Source of the DNA: Actinokineospora xionganensis
GTDB taxonomy: Bacteria; Actinomycetota; Actinomycetes; Mycobacteriales; Pseudonocardiaceae
Length of the DNA: 64,000 bases
Direction: 5' to 3'
Assembly (NCBI RefSeq): GCF_014323725.1
Contig: NZ_JABVED010000018.1
Location: 1 to 64,000 of the forward strand
Shown here: in pieces, positions 38,043 to 47,271 of the stretch
Position numbering within the stretch: the stretch's first letter is position 1
Layout: each line of letters opens with the position of its first letter
The notes under the pieces: model-generated
What the model saw: the letters and a program-made list of their open reading frames with translations, nothing else
What the model was told of the DNA's origin: nothing
Database searches by the model: none
Translations under genes and position numbers: made by a program

Positions 38043-38237
38043 ATGTCCCAGGAGCAGACACAGCGGCAGGGTGGCGGTGACGGCGACGACGGCGCCGAGG
38101 ACACCACCGCGGCGGGTCAGGAACGACGCGAGAAGCTCGGCGACGACACCGACGCGATCCTCGACGAGATCGACGACGTGCTCGAGGAGAACGCCGAGGA
38201 CTTCGTCCGCGCGTACGTGCAAAAGGGCGGCGAGTAA
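38043..38237 (+). CDS. pup: Prokaryotic ubiquitin-like protein Pup
   Basis: 64 residues, the normal size. It is acidic, Gly/Gln-rich at the N-terminus and has the conserved C-terminal half ([28 protein letters not shown] read in segments) that forms a helix on the ATPase coiled coil. It ends in GGE rather than GGQ, so PafA can attach it to lysines directly without deamidation. GGAGG precedes the ATG. Pup, prcB and prcA are spaced 67 and 33 bases apart and form one transcript. Confidence 0.97.
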   Translation: MSQEQTQRQGGGDGDDGAEDTTAAGQERREKLGDDTDAILDEIDDVLEENAEDFVRAYVQKGGE

Positions 38238-38304
38238 GCCCCCCGCCCGCGCGGTCACCAGCCCAACCCCCCGGCGACGCCGAAAACAGGAATTGAAAGA
38301 AGGC

Positions 38305-39162
38305 ATGGAACACACCTCGTCCCGAGGGCCGCGAGGAGCCTCGCTCTCGCCTGCCCACCTGTCAGCCGGTTCGTCGTCGTTCACCGACTTCCTGCGCTCC
38401 CAGGCGCCCGAACTCCTTCCTGGGCGCCGCGTCGCCGACGCGCCCGCCGTGAGCCGCGCGGACATCCCGCACGGCACGACCATCGTGGCGGTCACCTTCG
38501 CCGGCGGTGTGCTCATCGCGGGCGACCGCCGGGCCACCGCGGGCAACCTGATCGCCCAGCGCGACATCGAGAAGGTCTACGTCACCGACGAGTACTCGTC
38601 GGTGGGCATCGCGGGCACCGCGGGCCTCGCGGTGGAGCTGGTCCGGCTCTACACGGTCGAACTGCGCCACTACGAGAAGATCGAGGGCGTCGGCCTCTCG
38701 CTCGACGGCAAGACCAACAAGCTGGCCAGCATGGTCCGCGGCAACCTCGACGTGGCCATGGCGGGCCTCGCGGTGCTGCCGCTGTTCGTCGGCTACGACA
38801 TCGACGCCGACGACCCGGCCACCGCGGGCCGGATCGTGTCCTTCGACGTCACCGGCGGCCGCTACGAGGAGCGCGCGGGCTTCCACGCCATCGGCTCCGG
38901 CTCGATGTTCGCCAAGTCCGCACTCAAGAAGCTCTACGACCCCGAGGGCGACAAGGCGACCGCCGTCCGCGCGGCCGTCGAGGCCCTATTCGACGCCGCC
39001 GACGACGACTCCGCCACCGGCGGACCGGACTTGGCCCGCCGGATCTACCCCAGCATCGTCACCATCACCGCCGACGACGGCGCCCAGCGCCTGTCGGAGG
39101 CGGACACGGCCTCCGTGGCCGAAGCCGTGGTGAACGACCGGTCCGAACGCCCCCGCGGCTGA
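38305..39162 (+). CDS. prcB: Proteasome beta subunit PrcB
   Basis: 285 residues from ATG 38305, with a GAAAGAAGG ribosome site. A propeptide of 57 residues is followed by [14 protein letters not shown], where Thr 58 becomes the N-terminal nucleophile after autocleavage. The conserved [11 protein letters not shown] and later Asp/Ser residues of the Ntn-hydrolase site are present. PrcB forms the inner rings of the 20S core and does the proteolysis. It lies between pup and prcA in the usual order. Confidence 0.97.
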   Translation: MEHTSSRGPRGASLSPAHLSAGSSSFTDFLRSQAPELLPGRRVADAPAVSRADIPHGTTIVAVTFAGGVLIAGDRRATAGNLIAQRDIEKVYVTDEYSSVGIAGTAGLAVELVRLYTVELRHYEKIEGVGLSLDGKTNKLASMVRGNLDVAMAGLAVLPLFVGYDIDADDPATAGRIVSFDVTGGRYEERAGFHAIGSGSMFAKSALKKLYDPEGDKATAVRAAVEALFDAADDDSATGGPDLARRIYPSIVTITADDGAQRLSEADTASVAEAVVNDRSERPRG

Positions 39163-39195
39163 CCGACATCCCCGCCGAGTTAAGGAGCCTGCCCC

Positions 39196-39981
39196 GTGAC
39201 GATGCCGTTGTACGCCTCGCCCGAGCAGCTGATGCGCGACCGCTCGGAGTACGCCCGCAAGGGTATCGCCCGGGGCCGCAGCGTCGTCGCGCTGAAGTAC
39301 GCCGACGGCGTGCTGTTCGTCGCCGAGAACCCGTCGGCGACCCTGCACAAGGTCTCGGAGATCTACGACCGCATCGGCTTCGCCGCCGCGGGCCGCTACA
39401 GCGAATATGAGAGCCTGCGCCGCGGCGGCATCCGCCACGTCGACCTGTGGGGCTACTCCTACGACCGACGCGACGTCTCGGCCCGGCAACTGGCGAACGT
39501 CTACGCCCAGACCCTCGGCACGATCTTCACCGAGCAGGTCAAGCCGATGGAGGTCGAGATCTGCGTCGCCGAGGTGGGTGCCACGGCAAGGCAGGACCAG
39601 CTTTACCGCCTGACGTACGACGGCTCCATCGTCGACGAACCGCAGTTCCTGGTGATGGGCGGCCAAACCGACCCGATCGCCGCCCTCCTCAAGGAAACCT
39701 TCGAGGACGGCATCCCCCTGAGCGACGCGGTCCGACTGGCCCTCAAGGCCCTGGCGGCAGGCGCGGCGAACAGCGCGGCGAAGACCGCGGGGGAGACCAC
39801 GCTGGACAAGCTCGAGGTGGCGGTCCTCGACCGCGGCAGGCCCACCCGCGCCTTCCGCCGCATCACCGGAGCGGCCCTCACAGCGCTGCTCCCGGCCGAC
39901 GAACGCCCTGCGGAGTCCACCCCGGAATCCCCCGCGAAGCCGATCGAGGACGTCGAACTACCGCCCACTGAGGGCGAATAA
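39196..39981 (+). CDS. prcA: Proteasome alpha subunit PrcA
   Basis: 261 residues from GTG 39196, with AAGGAG upstream. The alpha-type N-terminus ([27 protein letters not shown] in part) forms the gate and there is no processed threonine. The body is an Ntn-hydrolase fold ([14 protein letters not shown]), and the C-terminal 35 residues are Pro/Glu-rich. The alpha rings cap the 20S core and bind the GQYL tail of ARC. The prc unit ends at a strong hairpin. Confidence 0.97.
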   Translation: MTMPLYASPEQLMRDRSEYARKGIARGRSVVALKYADGVLFVAENPSATLHKVSEIYDRIGFAAAGRYSEYESLRRGGIRHVDLWGYSYDRRDVSARQLANVYAQTLGTIFTEQVKPMEVEICVAEVGATARQDQLYRLTYDGSIVDEPQFLVMGGQTDPIAALLKETFEDGIPLSDAVRLALKALAAGAANSAAKTAGETTLDKLEVAVLDRGRPTRAFRRITGAALTALLPADERPAESTPESPAKPIEDVELPPTEGE

Positions 39982-39997
39982 CTCCAGGCGAATGGGA

Positions 39998-40036
39998 GCA
40001 GCCCGGTGGAGGCCTGAGAGGCCGCCACCGGGCTGC
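39998..40036 (+). terminator. Terminator of the pup-prcB-prcA operon
   Basis: GCAGCCCGGTGG pairs with CCACCGGGCTGC; an inner GGCCT/AGGCC stem closes the loop, and CTCTTT follows. It starts 17 bases after the prcA stop. Confidence 0.85.
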
Positions 40037-40542
40037 ACTCTTTGGTGAGGCCGAATGCCCTGCCGCTGAAGCCCGCTCATCACCCGGCGTCCCTAACGCA
40101 GGCGGGCCGGACCGATCGGCCTGCTCGGATGATCCGTCCACCACCCATACAGGCACCCCCGCATGCAGCCGCAGACACCCCCGGCATCAAGCCGCGAACA
40201 CCGAGCACCCAAGCCGCGAGCACCTGAGCATCGAGTCGCAGCCAGTGAGCGAGTTGGACCAATGCCGCACCAGCGTGGGCCGTCCGCCCGTGAACACTGA
40301 TCCATCAGGACGCCACCACCCCGTTGCCCCCGGTTGCAACTACGTCAACCCAACGCGATAACCCCTGTTCACGCGCATGTTATGGGCTTCCGGGATAGGC
40401 CGAACCGGTATTTGGCGAGTCATAGTCCCTCAACGACCAATTTCCGGCCGGCGATCGTGAGGATCGTGGATGCCAAGTGAGGGCTAGGCGTCCGCAGGCC
40501 GGAAGGGTCGTGTCCCAACCCCTGCATTCGTGAGGACAACCC
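40037..40542. other. 506-base intergenic region upstream of the secreted subtilase
   Basis: No gene is seen. GC content is lower than in the flanks. Two imperfect copies of a 22-base unit beginning CAAGCCGCGA(A/G)CACC lie at 40188 and 40210. The right part should hold the subtilase promoter and a leader; TGAGGAC before the ATG is the likely ribosome site. I could not assign a riboswitch. Confidence 0.4.
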
Positions 40543-43500
40543 ATGTTCGGTGCCACACGGAGACGACGGGCCGTCACGCTCGCTGTCTCGACAGTGCTGG
40601 TCGGTGCCGCTATCGCAGTCCCCGGACTCGCCAACGCCGCATCCCCCGCAGAAGCTCCCATCCGTCTGGTGACAGGTGAGTTCTTGACCAGCTCACTGGC
40701 CGCCGTCCCGCATGGACTTGAGGCCCGGACGCTCGGTACGAGCGAGCGCGGCAGCTACCTCGTCCAGTTCCAGGGCCCGGTCCGCGAGGACTGGAAGGCA
40801 GGCCTGACCGCCCTGGGCGCGACGATCGTCGAGTACATCCCCGACAACGCGTTCAAGGTCCGGATGAACCCGGGCCAGGCGCAGCGCGCGAGCAAGCTGG
40901 CAGGCGTGCACTACGTGGGTCGCTTCCAGTCGGCGTGGAAGGTCACGCAGGAAGCCAAGGCGAAGATCGACGAGGGCAAGGCAGGCATCTACAAGGTGCG
41001 CGCCGAGAACGGTGTCGACCTGACCGCGGTCCGCCGCGCCGCCGAGGGCACCGGCGCCGTCGTCACCAAGCAGTCCGACGGCACGCTGCTCGTCGCGGCC
41101 GAGCCCGGTCAGGCCAGCCAGATCGCGGGCATCGAGGACGTGTCGTTCATCGACAAGTTCCGCGTCCACGAGAAGCACAACGAGCACGCCGCGGGCACCA
41201 TCATGCGGGGCGCGCAGGCCAACGCCCGCGGTTACGACGGTTCCTCGCAGACCGTCGCGGTCGCCGACACCGGCCTTGGTGGCGGCACCGCCGCCACCGC
41301 CCACCCGGACATCCCGGCGACCCGCATCCAGGCCGTGCGCGCCTGGGCGGGCGCCGACGCGATCGGGTGCTATGACGTCCAGCCCGACGGCGCCGTCGAC
41401 GTCGACAGCGGCCACGGCACGCACGTCGCGGTCTCCGTCGTCGGCGACGGCATGGCCGACGGCACCGGCAAGGCCGCCGCCTACGGCGCCCGGCTGGTCT
41501 TCCAGGCCGTCGAGGACTACGTCGACATGACGGGCAACTGCGCCGCGCAGTACGCGGACGGGTACTACCTGCTGGGTCTGCCCGACGACCTCACCACGCT
41601 GTTCCAGCAGGCCTACGACGACGGCGCCCGGATCCACGCCAACTCGTGGGGCTCGGACGCGAACGGCAGCTACACCGACACCTCGCAGGGTGCGGACAAG
41701 TTCATCAACACCCACCGCGACATGCTGATCACCTTCAGTGCGGGCAACTCGGGCACCGACGCCAACAGCGACGGTGTCATCGACAACGACTCCATCGGCG
41801 CCCCGGCCACGGCCAAGAACGTCCTGACGGTCGGCGCCTCGGAGAACGGCAAGGCCCAGTCGCCCTGCGACTCGACCCTGACCTACCAGGCGCAGACCGC
41901 CAAGGAGCAGGCGACCTTCAACAACCGCACCTGCAAGGACGTCAACGGCGTCAACGTCATTCCCAGCTGGGGTGACTGGTGGCCCAACGACTACCCGGCC
42001 GAGCCGATCAAGTCCGACTCGCAGACCGGTAACCCGCAGCAGGTGACCGCCTTCTCCAGCCGCGGCCCGACCGACGACGGCCGGATCAAGCCCGACATCG
42101 TGGCACCCGGCTCCTGGATCCTGTCCGGTTACTCGGACAAGCACCAGCAGCAGTACGACGGCGCCGCCGCGAACAACCCGAAGAACGGCAAGCCGCAGAA
42201 CGACGGCTACGGGTTCCCGCTGAACGACGACTACAAGTACTTCAGCGGCACGTCGATGTCGAACCCGCTGGCCGCCGGTGGCGCCACCGTGGTCCGCGAC
42301 TTCTACAGCAAGAAGCACTCGGTCAACGCCACCGCGGCGCTGGTCAAGGGCACCCTGATCAACTCCGCGACCGACCTCCTCGACGAGAACGAGGACGGCG
42401 TCAACGACAACGACCTGCCCGTGCCGAACATGCACGAGGGCTGGGGCATGGTGAACCTGGACAAGGCCACCGCGGGTACCGCGAAGTTCGTCGACGAGGC
42501 CACCACGGGCCTGGCCACCGGCGGGGTCTCCGAGACCAAGTACACCGTCCAGGCGGGTCAGCCGCTGAAGGTCACGATGGCGTACTCCGACAAGGAAGCG
42601 GCCGTCAACGCGGCGGTCACCCTGGTCAACGACCTCGACCTCGAGGTCGTCTCGCCGACCGGCACCGTCCACCGGGGCAACGTCTTCGCGGGTGGCTGGT
42701 CGAACACCGGCGGCACCGCGGACCGTCGCAACAACCTGGAGAACGTCTTCATCCAGAACGCCGCCGCGGGTGAGTGGACCGTTCGGGTCCGCGGCCACAA
42801 CGTCCCGTCCGGGCCGCAGAAGTTCGCCCTGGTCGTCGACGGCACCTTCGGCACCGGCGGCGACACCAACGCCAACCCGGTCGTGACCAACCCCGGCAAC
42901 AAGACCACGCAGATCAACACCGCGGTGAACCTGCAGATCCAGGCCACCGACGCGAACAACGACCCGCTGACCTACGCGGCGTCGGGTCTGCCGACCGGTC
43001 TGAGCATCGGCGCGAGCAACGGCCTCATCGCCGGAACGCCGACCGTGGCGGGCACGTCCAACGTGACCGTCACCGTCACCGACGGCAAGGGTGGCAGCGG
43101 CAACACCGCCTTCACCTGGACCGTCACCGCCACGACGCAGCCCAACCAGCTGCTGGCCAACCCCGGCTTCGAGTCCGGCACCACCGGCTGGAGCGGAACC
43201 ACGGGCGTGATCACGTCTTCCACCGCGCGTCCGACGCACGGCGGTTCCTGGTGGGCGTATTTCGGCGGCAACGGCCGGACCACCACGGAGAACCTGTACC
43301 AGCAGGTGAGCATCCCGGCCTCCGCCACGAGCGCGAGCGTCTCCTACTGGGTCCGGATCGACACCGCGGAGACGACCGCCTACACGGCGTACGACAAGTT
43401 GCAGCTGCAGGTCCTCAACAGCTCCGGCAGCGTGCTGAGCACCCTCGGCACCGTGTCCAACCTGAACAAGAGCACGTCCTACGTCCAGAAGACGTACGAC

Positions 43501-43608
43501 CTGTCGGCCTACAAGGGGCAGACGATCCGGCTCAGGTGGCTGATGAACGAGGACGTCACGCTGCAGACGACGTTCGCGGTGGATGACACGGCAGTGACCG
43601 TGTCGTAG
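40543..43608 (+). CDS. Secreted S8 serine peptidase with Ig-like and carbohydrate-binding-like C-terminus
   Basis: 1021 residues. An Arg-rich Sec-type signal peptide ends near ANAAS (about 33). After an N-terminal prodomain (40-220) comes the subtilisin catalytic domain: Asp 242 in VAVADTGLGG, His 291 in SGHGTHVA, Asn 402 in SAGNSGTD, and Ser 571 in FSGTSMSNP. A proprotein-convertase-like beta domain follows (about 660-775), then a putative Ig/cadherin-like domain (LTYAASGLPTGLSI, about 780-860), and a terminal jelly-roll module of about 150 residues (LLANPGFESGTTGWS). It is probably an extracellular protease acting on proteins held at polysaccharide or cell surfaces. It is inserted between prcA and pafA. 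Confidence 0.93.
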   Translation: MFGATRRRRAVTLAVSTVLVGAAIAVPGLANAASPAEAPIRLVTGEFLTSSLAAVPHGLEARTLGTSERGSYLVQFQGPVREDWKAGLTALGATIVEYIPDNAFKVRMNPGQAQRASKLAGVHYVGRFQSAWKVTQEAKAKIDEGKAGIYKVRAENGVDLTAVRRAAEGTGAVVTKQSDGTLLVAAEPGQASQIAGIEDVSFIDKFRVHEKHNEHAAGTIMRGAQANARGYDGSSQTVAVADTGLGGGTAATAHPDIPATRIQAVRAWAGADAIGCYDVQPDGAVDVDSGHGTHVAVSVVGDGMADGTGKAAAYGARLVFQAVEDYVDMTGNCAAQYADGYYLLGLPDDLTTLFQQAYDDGARIHANSWGSDANGSYTDTSQGADKFINTHRDMLITFSAGNSGTDANSDGVIDNDSIGAPATAKNVLTVGASENGKAQSPCDSTLTYQAQTAKEQATFNNRTCKDVNGVNVIPSWGDWWPNDYPAEPIKSDSQTGNPQQVTAFSSRGPTDDGRIKPDIVAPGSWILSGYSDKHQQQYDGAAANNPKNGKPQNDGYGFPLNDDYKYFSGTSMSNPLAAGGATVVRDFYSKKHSVNATAALVKGTLINSATDLLDENEDGVNDNDLPVPNMHEGWGMVNLDKATAGTAKFVDEATTGLATGGVSETKYTVQAGQPLKVTMAYSDKEAAVNAAVTLVNDLDLEVVSPTGTVHRGNVFAGGWSNTGGTADRRNNLENVFIQNAAAGEWTVRVRGHNVPSGPQKFALVVDGTFGTGGDTNANPVVTNPGNKTTQINTAVNLQIQATDANNDPLTYAASGLPTGLSIGASNGLIAGTPTVAGTSNVTVTVTDGKGGSGNTAFTWTVTATTQPNQLLANPGFESGTTGWSGTTGVITSSTARPTHGGSWWAYFGGNGRTTTENLYQQVSIPASATSASVSYWVRIDTAETTAYTAYDKLQLQVLNSSGSVLSTLGTVSNLNKSTSYVQKTYDLSAYKGQTIRLRWLMNEDVTLQTTFAVDDTAVTVS

Positions 43609-43619
43609 CGAGAAAAGCG

Positions 43620-43657
43620 ACCGTGGCGCGGTCAGCACTACCTGGCCGTGCCACGGT
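43620..43657 (+). terminator. First terminator hairpin after secreted subtilase
   Basis: ACCGTGGCGCGGTCAG pairs with CTGGCCGTGCCACGGT with two mismatches across a six-base loop. Confidence 0.7.
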
Positions 43658-43678
43658 GACCAATAGTTGAGTGATAAA

Positions 43679-43716
43679 CAGGTCTGGCGACGTCTGGGTA
43701 GACGTCGCCAGACCTG
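43679..43716 (+). terminator. Second terminator hairpin with T tail
   Basis: A perfect 17-bp stem (CAGGTCTGGCGACGTCT and complement) with the loop GGGT and the tail TTTCT, the most classical intrinsic terminator in the window. Confidence 0.88.
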
Positions 43717-43807
43717 TTTCTACACGCCGCTCCCAAGAATTGTGGGGTCCCTCCCACCAGGCGGTCTGGGATTTGCATAACGCCGCGCCAGAGGGCATAA
43801 CTTTGGT

Positions 43808-44794
43808 GTGCACGAGCTGGAACTTCGCCATCTTCGAGTCATCATCGCTGTCGCGGACGCGGGCAGCCTGTCCAAGGCCGCCGTTCAACTCGGGGTTTCG
43901 CAACCCGCGCTGACCGCCCAGCTGCAACGCCTCGAGCGCCGGGTGGGCGGCCTGCTGTTCGCCCGCTCGGGCACCGGCGTCGTGCCGACCGACCTGGGCA
44001 GCTACGTCCTGTCCGCGGCCCGGCTCGTCCTCACCGACGTCGACGAGCTCATGGCCGGGATCAAGCAGCGCACCCAGGCGGTGACGGTCGCGGGGATGAT
44101 CCGCGTCGGCGGCCCGCCCGGCCTCATCGTCCCGCTGTTCGCCACCGCCATCGCCGAGCGCCTCGGCAACGCCGAGACGTCCATCGACATCGATTCCAAC
44201 CCGGTGGAGCTGGCCCGCAAGGTCCTCGACGGCAAGCTCGACTTCGCCGTGCTGGAGGAGAACCCCGGTTTCCGCACACCGCTGCCCGCGCAGCTGCACA
44301 GCCGGGTGATGCTCAGCGCGCCCATGTTCGTGGCCCTGTCCGAGACCCACCGCCTGGCAGGTGTCGGCGACATCGACCTGCGCGAGCTCGCCGACGAGAA
44401 CTGGGTCCTGCCCCCGGTCGGCGAGGTCCCCGAGCAGCTCGCGCTGCTTCGCGCGTGCGCGGGAAGCGGGTTCACCCCGAAGATCAAGCACCAGGTCTCC
44501 GACTCGACCACCACCCGCGCCCTGGTCCAGGCAGGCGCGGTGACCCTCGCCAAGCCGGTCGCGCGCGAGGGCAACGGGCTGGTGATCCGCAACATCGCGG
44601 GCACCCCGCTCCGCCATGAGATCGTCCTGATCTGGCATGAGGAGAGCACCCTGGCGGGCGCGGCCGAGCAGGCGCCGACGTCGCTGCTGGAGGCCTACTC
44701 CAAGCTGGTCGACACCAACCCGCTGTTCGCGGCCTGGTGGGCCGAGCACAAGGACTCTCCGGCCGACGGAGCCACCAGGGCTGTCCGCCACTGA
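43808..44794 (+). CDS. LysR family transcriptional regulator
   Basis: 328 residues from GTG 43808. The N-terminal winged helix (LRHLRVIIAVADAGSLSKAAVQLGVSQPALTAQLQRLE in segments) is canonical. The C-terminal effector domain begins near IRVGGPPGLIVPLFA. Two GCATAAC copies at 43775 and 43795 and a T-rich region upstream may be its binding sites. There is no divergent gene, which is unusual for a LysR; the regulated target could be elsewhere. Confidence 0.9.
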   Translation: MHELELRHLRVIIAVADAGSLSKAAVQLGVSQPALTAQLQRLERRVGGLLFARSGTGVVPTDLGSYVLSAARLVLTDVDELMAGIKQRTQAVTVAGMIRVGGPPGLIVPLFATAIAERLGNAETSIDIDSNPVELARKVLDGKLDFAVLEENPGFRTPLPAQLHSRVMLSAPMFVALSETHRLAGVGDIDLRELADENWVLPPVGEVPEQLALLRACAGSGFTPKIKHQVSDSTTTRALVQAGAVTLAKPVAREGNGLVIRNIAGTPLRHEIVLIWHEESTLAGAAEQAPTSLLEAYSKLVDTNPLFAAWWAEHKDSPADGATRAVRH

Positions 44795-44798
44795 CCCT

Positions 44799-45626
44799 TC
44801 AGAACTCCGACTCGCCCCACGTGTCGACGGTCAGCGCGTCGCCGACGGAGAGTTTGCCGGTGCGCAGGACGGAGAACTTCGCGCCGAAGGAGACCCCGCC
44901 GGCGGCGGCCCGGCGGTAGGCGGCCAGGGTCCGCAGGGGTTCCGGCCCGGCCTTGGTCCCCGCCTCCTGGTCCACGGTGGTGACCACGCAGCGGATCGCG
45001 AGCTTGGTGTACCCGAGATCGCAGTCGCCGATCCGCACCCGCCGCACCCGGTCCTCGGTGGACGGCTCCGCCCAGCCGTCGATGACGAGGTTGGCCCGGA
45101 AGCGGTCGAGCGGCATCGGGTCGGCGCCCGCGGCCACCAGTCGCGTGTTCAGCTCGGCCAGCGTCGAGCGGCTCAGCAGGTGCACGGCGGAGCTGTCCGC
45201 GTAGCCCGAGGTGCCGGGGACCTGGCCGTCGGTCACCCGGTCGTGCTCCGGCGGCACCCGCACCAGGCGCACCCGCTCGCCCAGGACCTCGCTGAGCCAC
45301 GCCGCCGCCTCACCGCCGAGGTCGATGCCCCGGTACGGGTCGCCGAACATGGTGAGGTCCCGCCGCGGTCGGGTCAGGTCGACCTCGACGTCGACCGGCG
45401 TGAAGCCCGGGGCCCGCAGGGTGATCCGGTCGCCCGCCGCGCTCACCGACGGCTCGATGACGGCCAGCCTGGGGGAGCGGCGCTGGCTGCGGAACACCCC
45501 GTCCTCGCCGATGACCATGAACGTCCGGTCATGCGCCAGGCCGGCGGACGTCATCAGCGCGTCCGCCAGGGGGACGCCCGCGCATCCCTTGATGGGGAAG
45601 CACTTCAGGTCGGTCACGATCGCCAC
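44799..45626 (-). CDS. MOSC domain protein (mARC-like)
   Basis: 275 residues from GTG 45626. The N-terminal MOSC_N beta barrel (residues 1-110, IVTDLKCFPIKGCAGVPL) precedes a MOSC domain with the conserved FRANLVIDGWA-ED and the cysteine that would ligate molybdenum (Cys 213 in IRCVVTTVDQ). It belongs to the YcbX/mARC group, which reduces N-hydroxylated compounds using molybdenum cofactor. No ferredoxin domain is fused, so an external electron donor is needed. Confidence 0.9.
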   Translation of the reverse strand: MAIVTDLKCFPIKGCAGVPLADALMTSAGLAHDRTFMVIGEDGVFRSQRRSPRLAVIEPSVSAAGDRITLRAPGFTPVDVEVDLTRPRRDLTMFGDPYRGIDLGGEAAAWLSEVLGERVRLVRVPPEHDRVTDGQVPGTSGYADSSAVHLLSRSTLAELNTRLVAAGADPMPLDRFRANLVIDGWAEPSTEDRVRRVRIGDCDLGYTKLAIRCVVTTVDQEAGTKAGPEPLRTLAAYRRAAAGGVSFGAKFSVLRTGKLSVGDALTVDTWGESEF

Positions 45627-45636
45627 GGGGGCGACG

Positions 45637-47124
45637 TTACCTGTAGACGCACAGCGCCCGGGGTCGTGATTCGAACTCGAACCGGTTCGCCAGCGGGCCG
45701 ACCTCGCCGTCGGTGGCGACCCGGCGGTGGCCGTCGAGCAGGTCGACCCGCAGCCGCGGCACGTCGAGTTCGCGGTAGACGTGGCTGGCGTGCAGGGTCC
45801 GGGTCACCGTCGCGAGGACGAACCGCGCGCGGGAGAACGGCACGTCGGCCCGCAGGTATCGGACATCGAGCAGGCCGGTGTCCAACGCGGGCCGACGGGT
45901 CGGCGCGAAGCCCTTCGGGTCGTACGTCCCGTTGCCCACGAACAGCCACCACACCAGGTGCGGCCGCCCGTCGAGCGCCATCCGGATGGGCTGCGCGCGG
46001 CGCAGCGTGCGGGCCATCGCCACCGCGCCCGCGGGCCACTTCGGCCAGCCCTTGCTTTCGAGCTTCTCCCGGATCCGCACCATCTCCGGGTAGCCGCCGA
46101 CACTCGCGGTGTTGACAAACCACCGGTGTCGCTCGCCGCCACCGCGCTCGATGATCTTGACCCCGGCGAGGTCGATCTCCACACCTCGACCCTCGCGGAC
46201 GGCGTCCCCTGCGTCGTCCGCGGTCTCCACGCCGATGTCACGGGCGAAGTGGTTGAGCGTGCCCGAGGGGATCAGCACCAGCGGCAGACCGAACTCCGCG
46301 GCGACCGCGGCGACAGCGGCGACGGTCCCGTCACCACCGGCGACGCCGAGCGCGCGAACTTCCTCGGTCGACTTCTTGACCTGGTCGGAGAGGTCCTCGA
46401 TGAGATCGGCGCCCGCGACCGGGTTGACCACCGTGGCCTTCGGCCAGCGCAGGCGCAGTTCGTCGGTCGGGTCCTCACCGAGCCCCGAATGCGGGTTGAC
46501 CAGAACCAACAGCCCCTCGCCGTCCCCGAGCGGCTCCACCTTGGCCTCGTGGGCGGTGTGCGCGGGCCCCTGCTCCGCCACCGGCCACCAGTGCCGCACC
46601 GCGTACGCCGCGCCGACCCCGATCGCCGCGCCCGCGACGATGTCGCTGGGCCAGTGCACCCCGGTGTGCACCCGCGAGTACGCCACCGCGCCCGCCAGCG
46701 GCGCCAACGCCACGGCCGTGCGCGGGCTCTCCATCGCGACGGCCGTGGTGAACGCGACCGCCGACGCGGCGTGCCCGGACGGGAAGGACGAGCTGGTCGG
46801 GCGCTTGACCAGGCGGCGGTAGGTCGGGAGCAACTCGGCGGCGGGCCGCCTGCGGGGGAAGACGTTCTTGGCGACCAGGTTCGCCGAGACGCTGGCGAAC
46901 GCGATCGAGCCGACGCCGCGCACCGCGGCCCGCCGCGTGGGGCCCTTCGCGACCGCCAGGACCGCGGCGACCGCGAACCACAGCTTCCCGTGGTTCGCCG
47001 AGGTCGACAGTCGCTTGAGGCCTACATCGGTGCGGGTGTGCGGCAGCCCCGCGACTTGCCTGACCAGCGCCTGGTCGACCTGGTTGACCCCGCGGACGGA
47101 GTGGTGGCGGATTCGTCCCAACAT
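45637..47124 (-). CDS. PAP2 phosphatase-diacylglycerol kinase fusion
   Basis: 495 residues. Residues 30-185 form a PAP2 membrane phosphatase with KNVFPRRRP, SSSFPSGHAAS and SRVHTGVHWPSD, the three phosphatase motifs. Residues 205-495 form a lipid kinase with VNPHSG, GVAGGDGTVAAVA and IPSGTLNHFARDIG. The fusion could remove a phosphate from a lipid and phosphorylate another in the same cycle; the family in actinobacteria is linked to phosphatidic acid or undecaprenyl metabolism. It is divergent from pafA. Confidence 0.9.
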   Translation of the reverse strand: MLGRIRHHSVRGVNQVDQALVRQVAGLPHTRTDVGLKRLSTSANHGKLWFAVAAVLAVAKGPTRRAAVRGVGSIAFASVSANLVAKNVFPRRRPAAELLPTYRRLVKRPTSSSFPSGHAASAVAFTTAVAMESPRTAVALAPLAGAVAYSRVHTGVHWPSDIVAGAAIGVGAAYAVRHWWPVAEQGPAHTAHEAKVEPLGDGEGLLVLVNPHSGLGEDPTDELRLRWPKATVVNPVAGADLIEDLSDQVKKSTEEVRALGVAGGDGTVAAVAAVAAEFGLPLVLIPSGTLNHFARDIGVETADDAGDAVREGRGVEIDLAGVKIIERGGGERHRWFVNTASVGGYPEMVRIREKLESKGWPKWPAGAVAMARTLRRAQPIRMALDGRPHLVWWLFVGNGTYDPKGFAPTRRPALDTGLLDVRYLRADVPFSRARFVLATVTRTLHASHVYRELDVPRLRVDLLDGHRRVATDGEVGPLANRFEFESRPRALCVYR

Positions 47125-47259
47125 GATCCTTGATTCAACAGGACGGCGCAGTGCTCCGCTTGACGGTCCGTCTCAGATGAACACTGGGTTACCGAAGGTC
47201 GACGACACAATTTGTGGACCTTCCCCGAACGGCGCTCGGTCCTTGTCGGTCTTTGCGCC

Positions 47260-47265
47260 TAGGCT
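47260..47265 (+). promoter_or_regulatory. -10 element of pafA (TAGGCT)
   Basis: TAGGCT ends six bases before ATG 47272, implying a leaderless transcript. No Shine-Dalgarno fits. Confidence 0.5.
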
Positions 47266-47271
47266 TAGGGA

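Noticed and set aside
40188-40230. Short direct repeats, considered as a CRISPR array
   Set aside because: Only two imperfect adjacent copies with no spacers and no cas genes; the RecB-like nuclease at 26869 has a housekeeping context.
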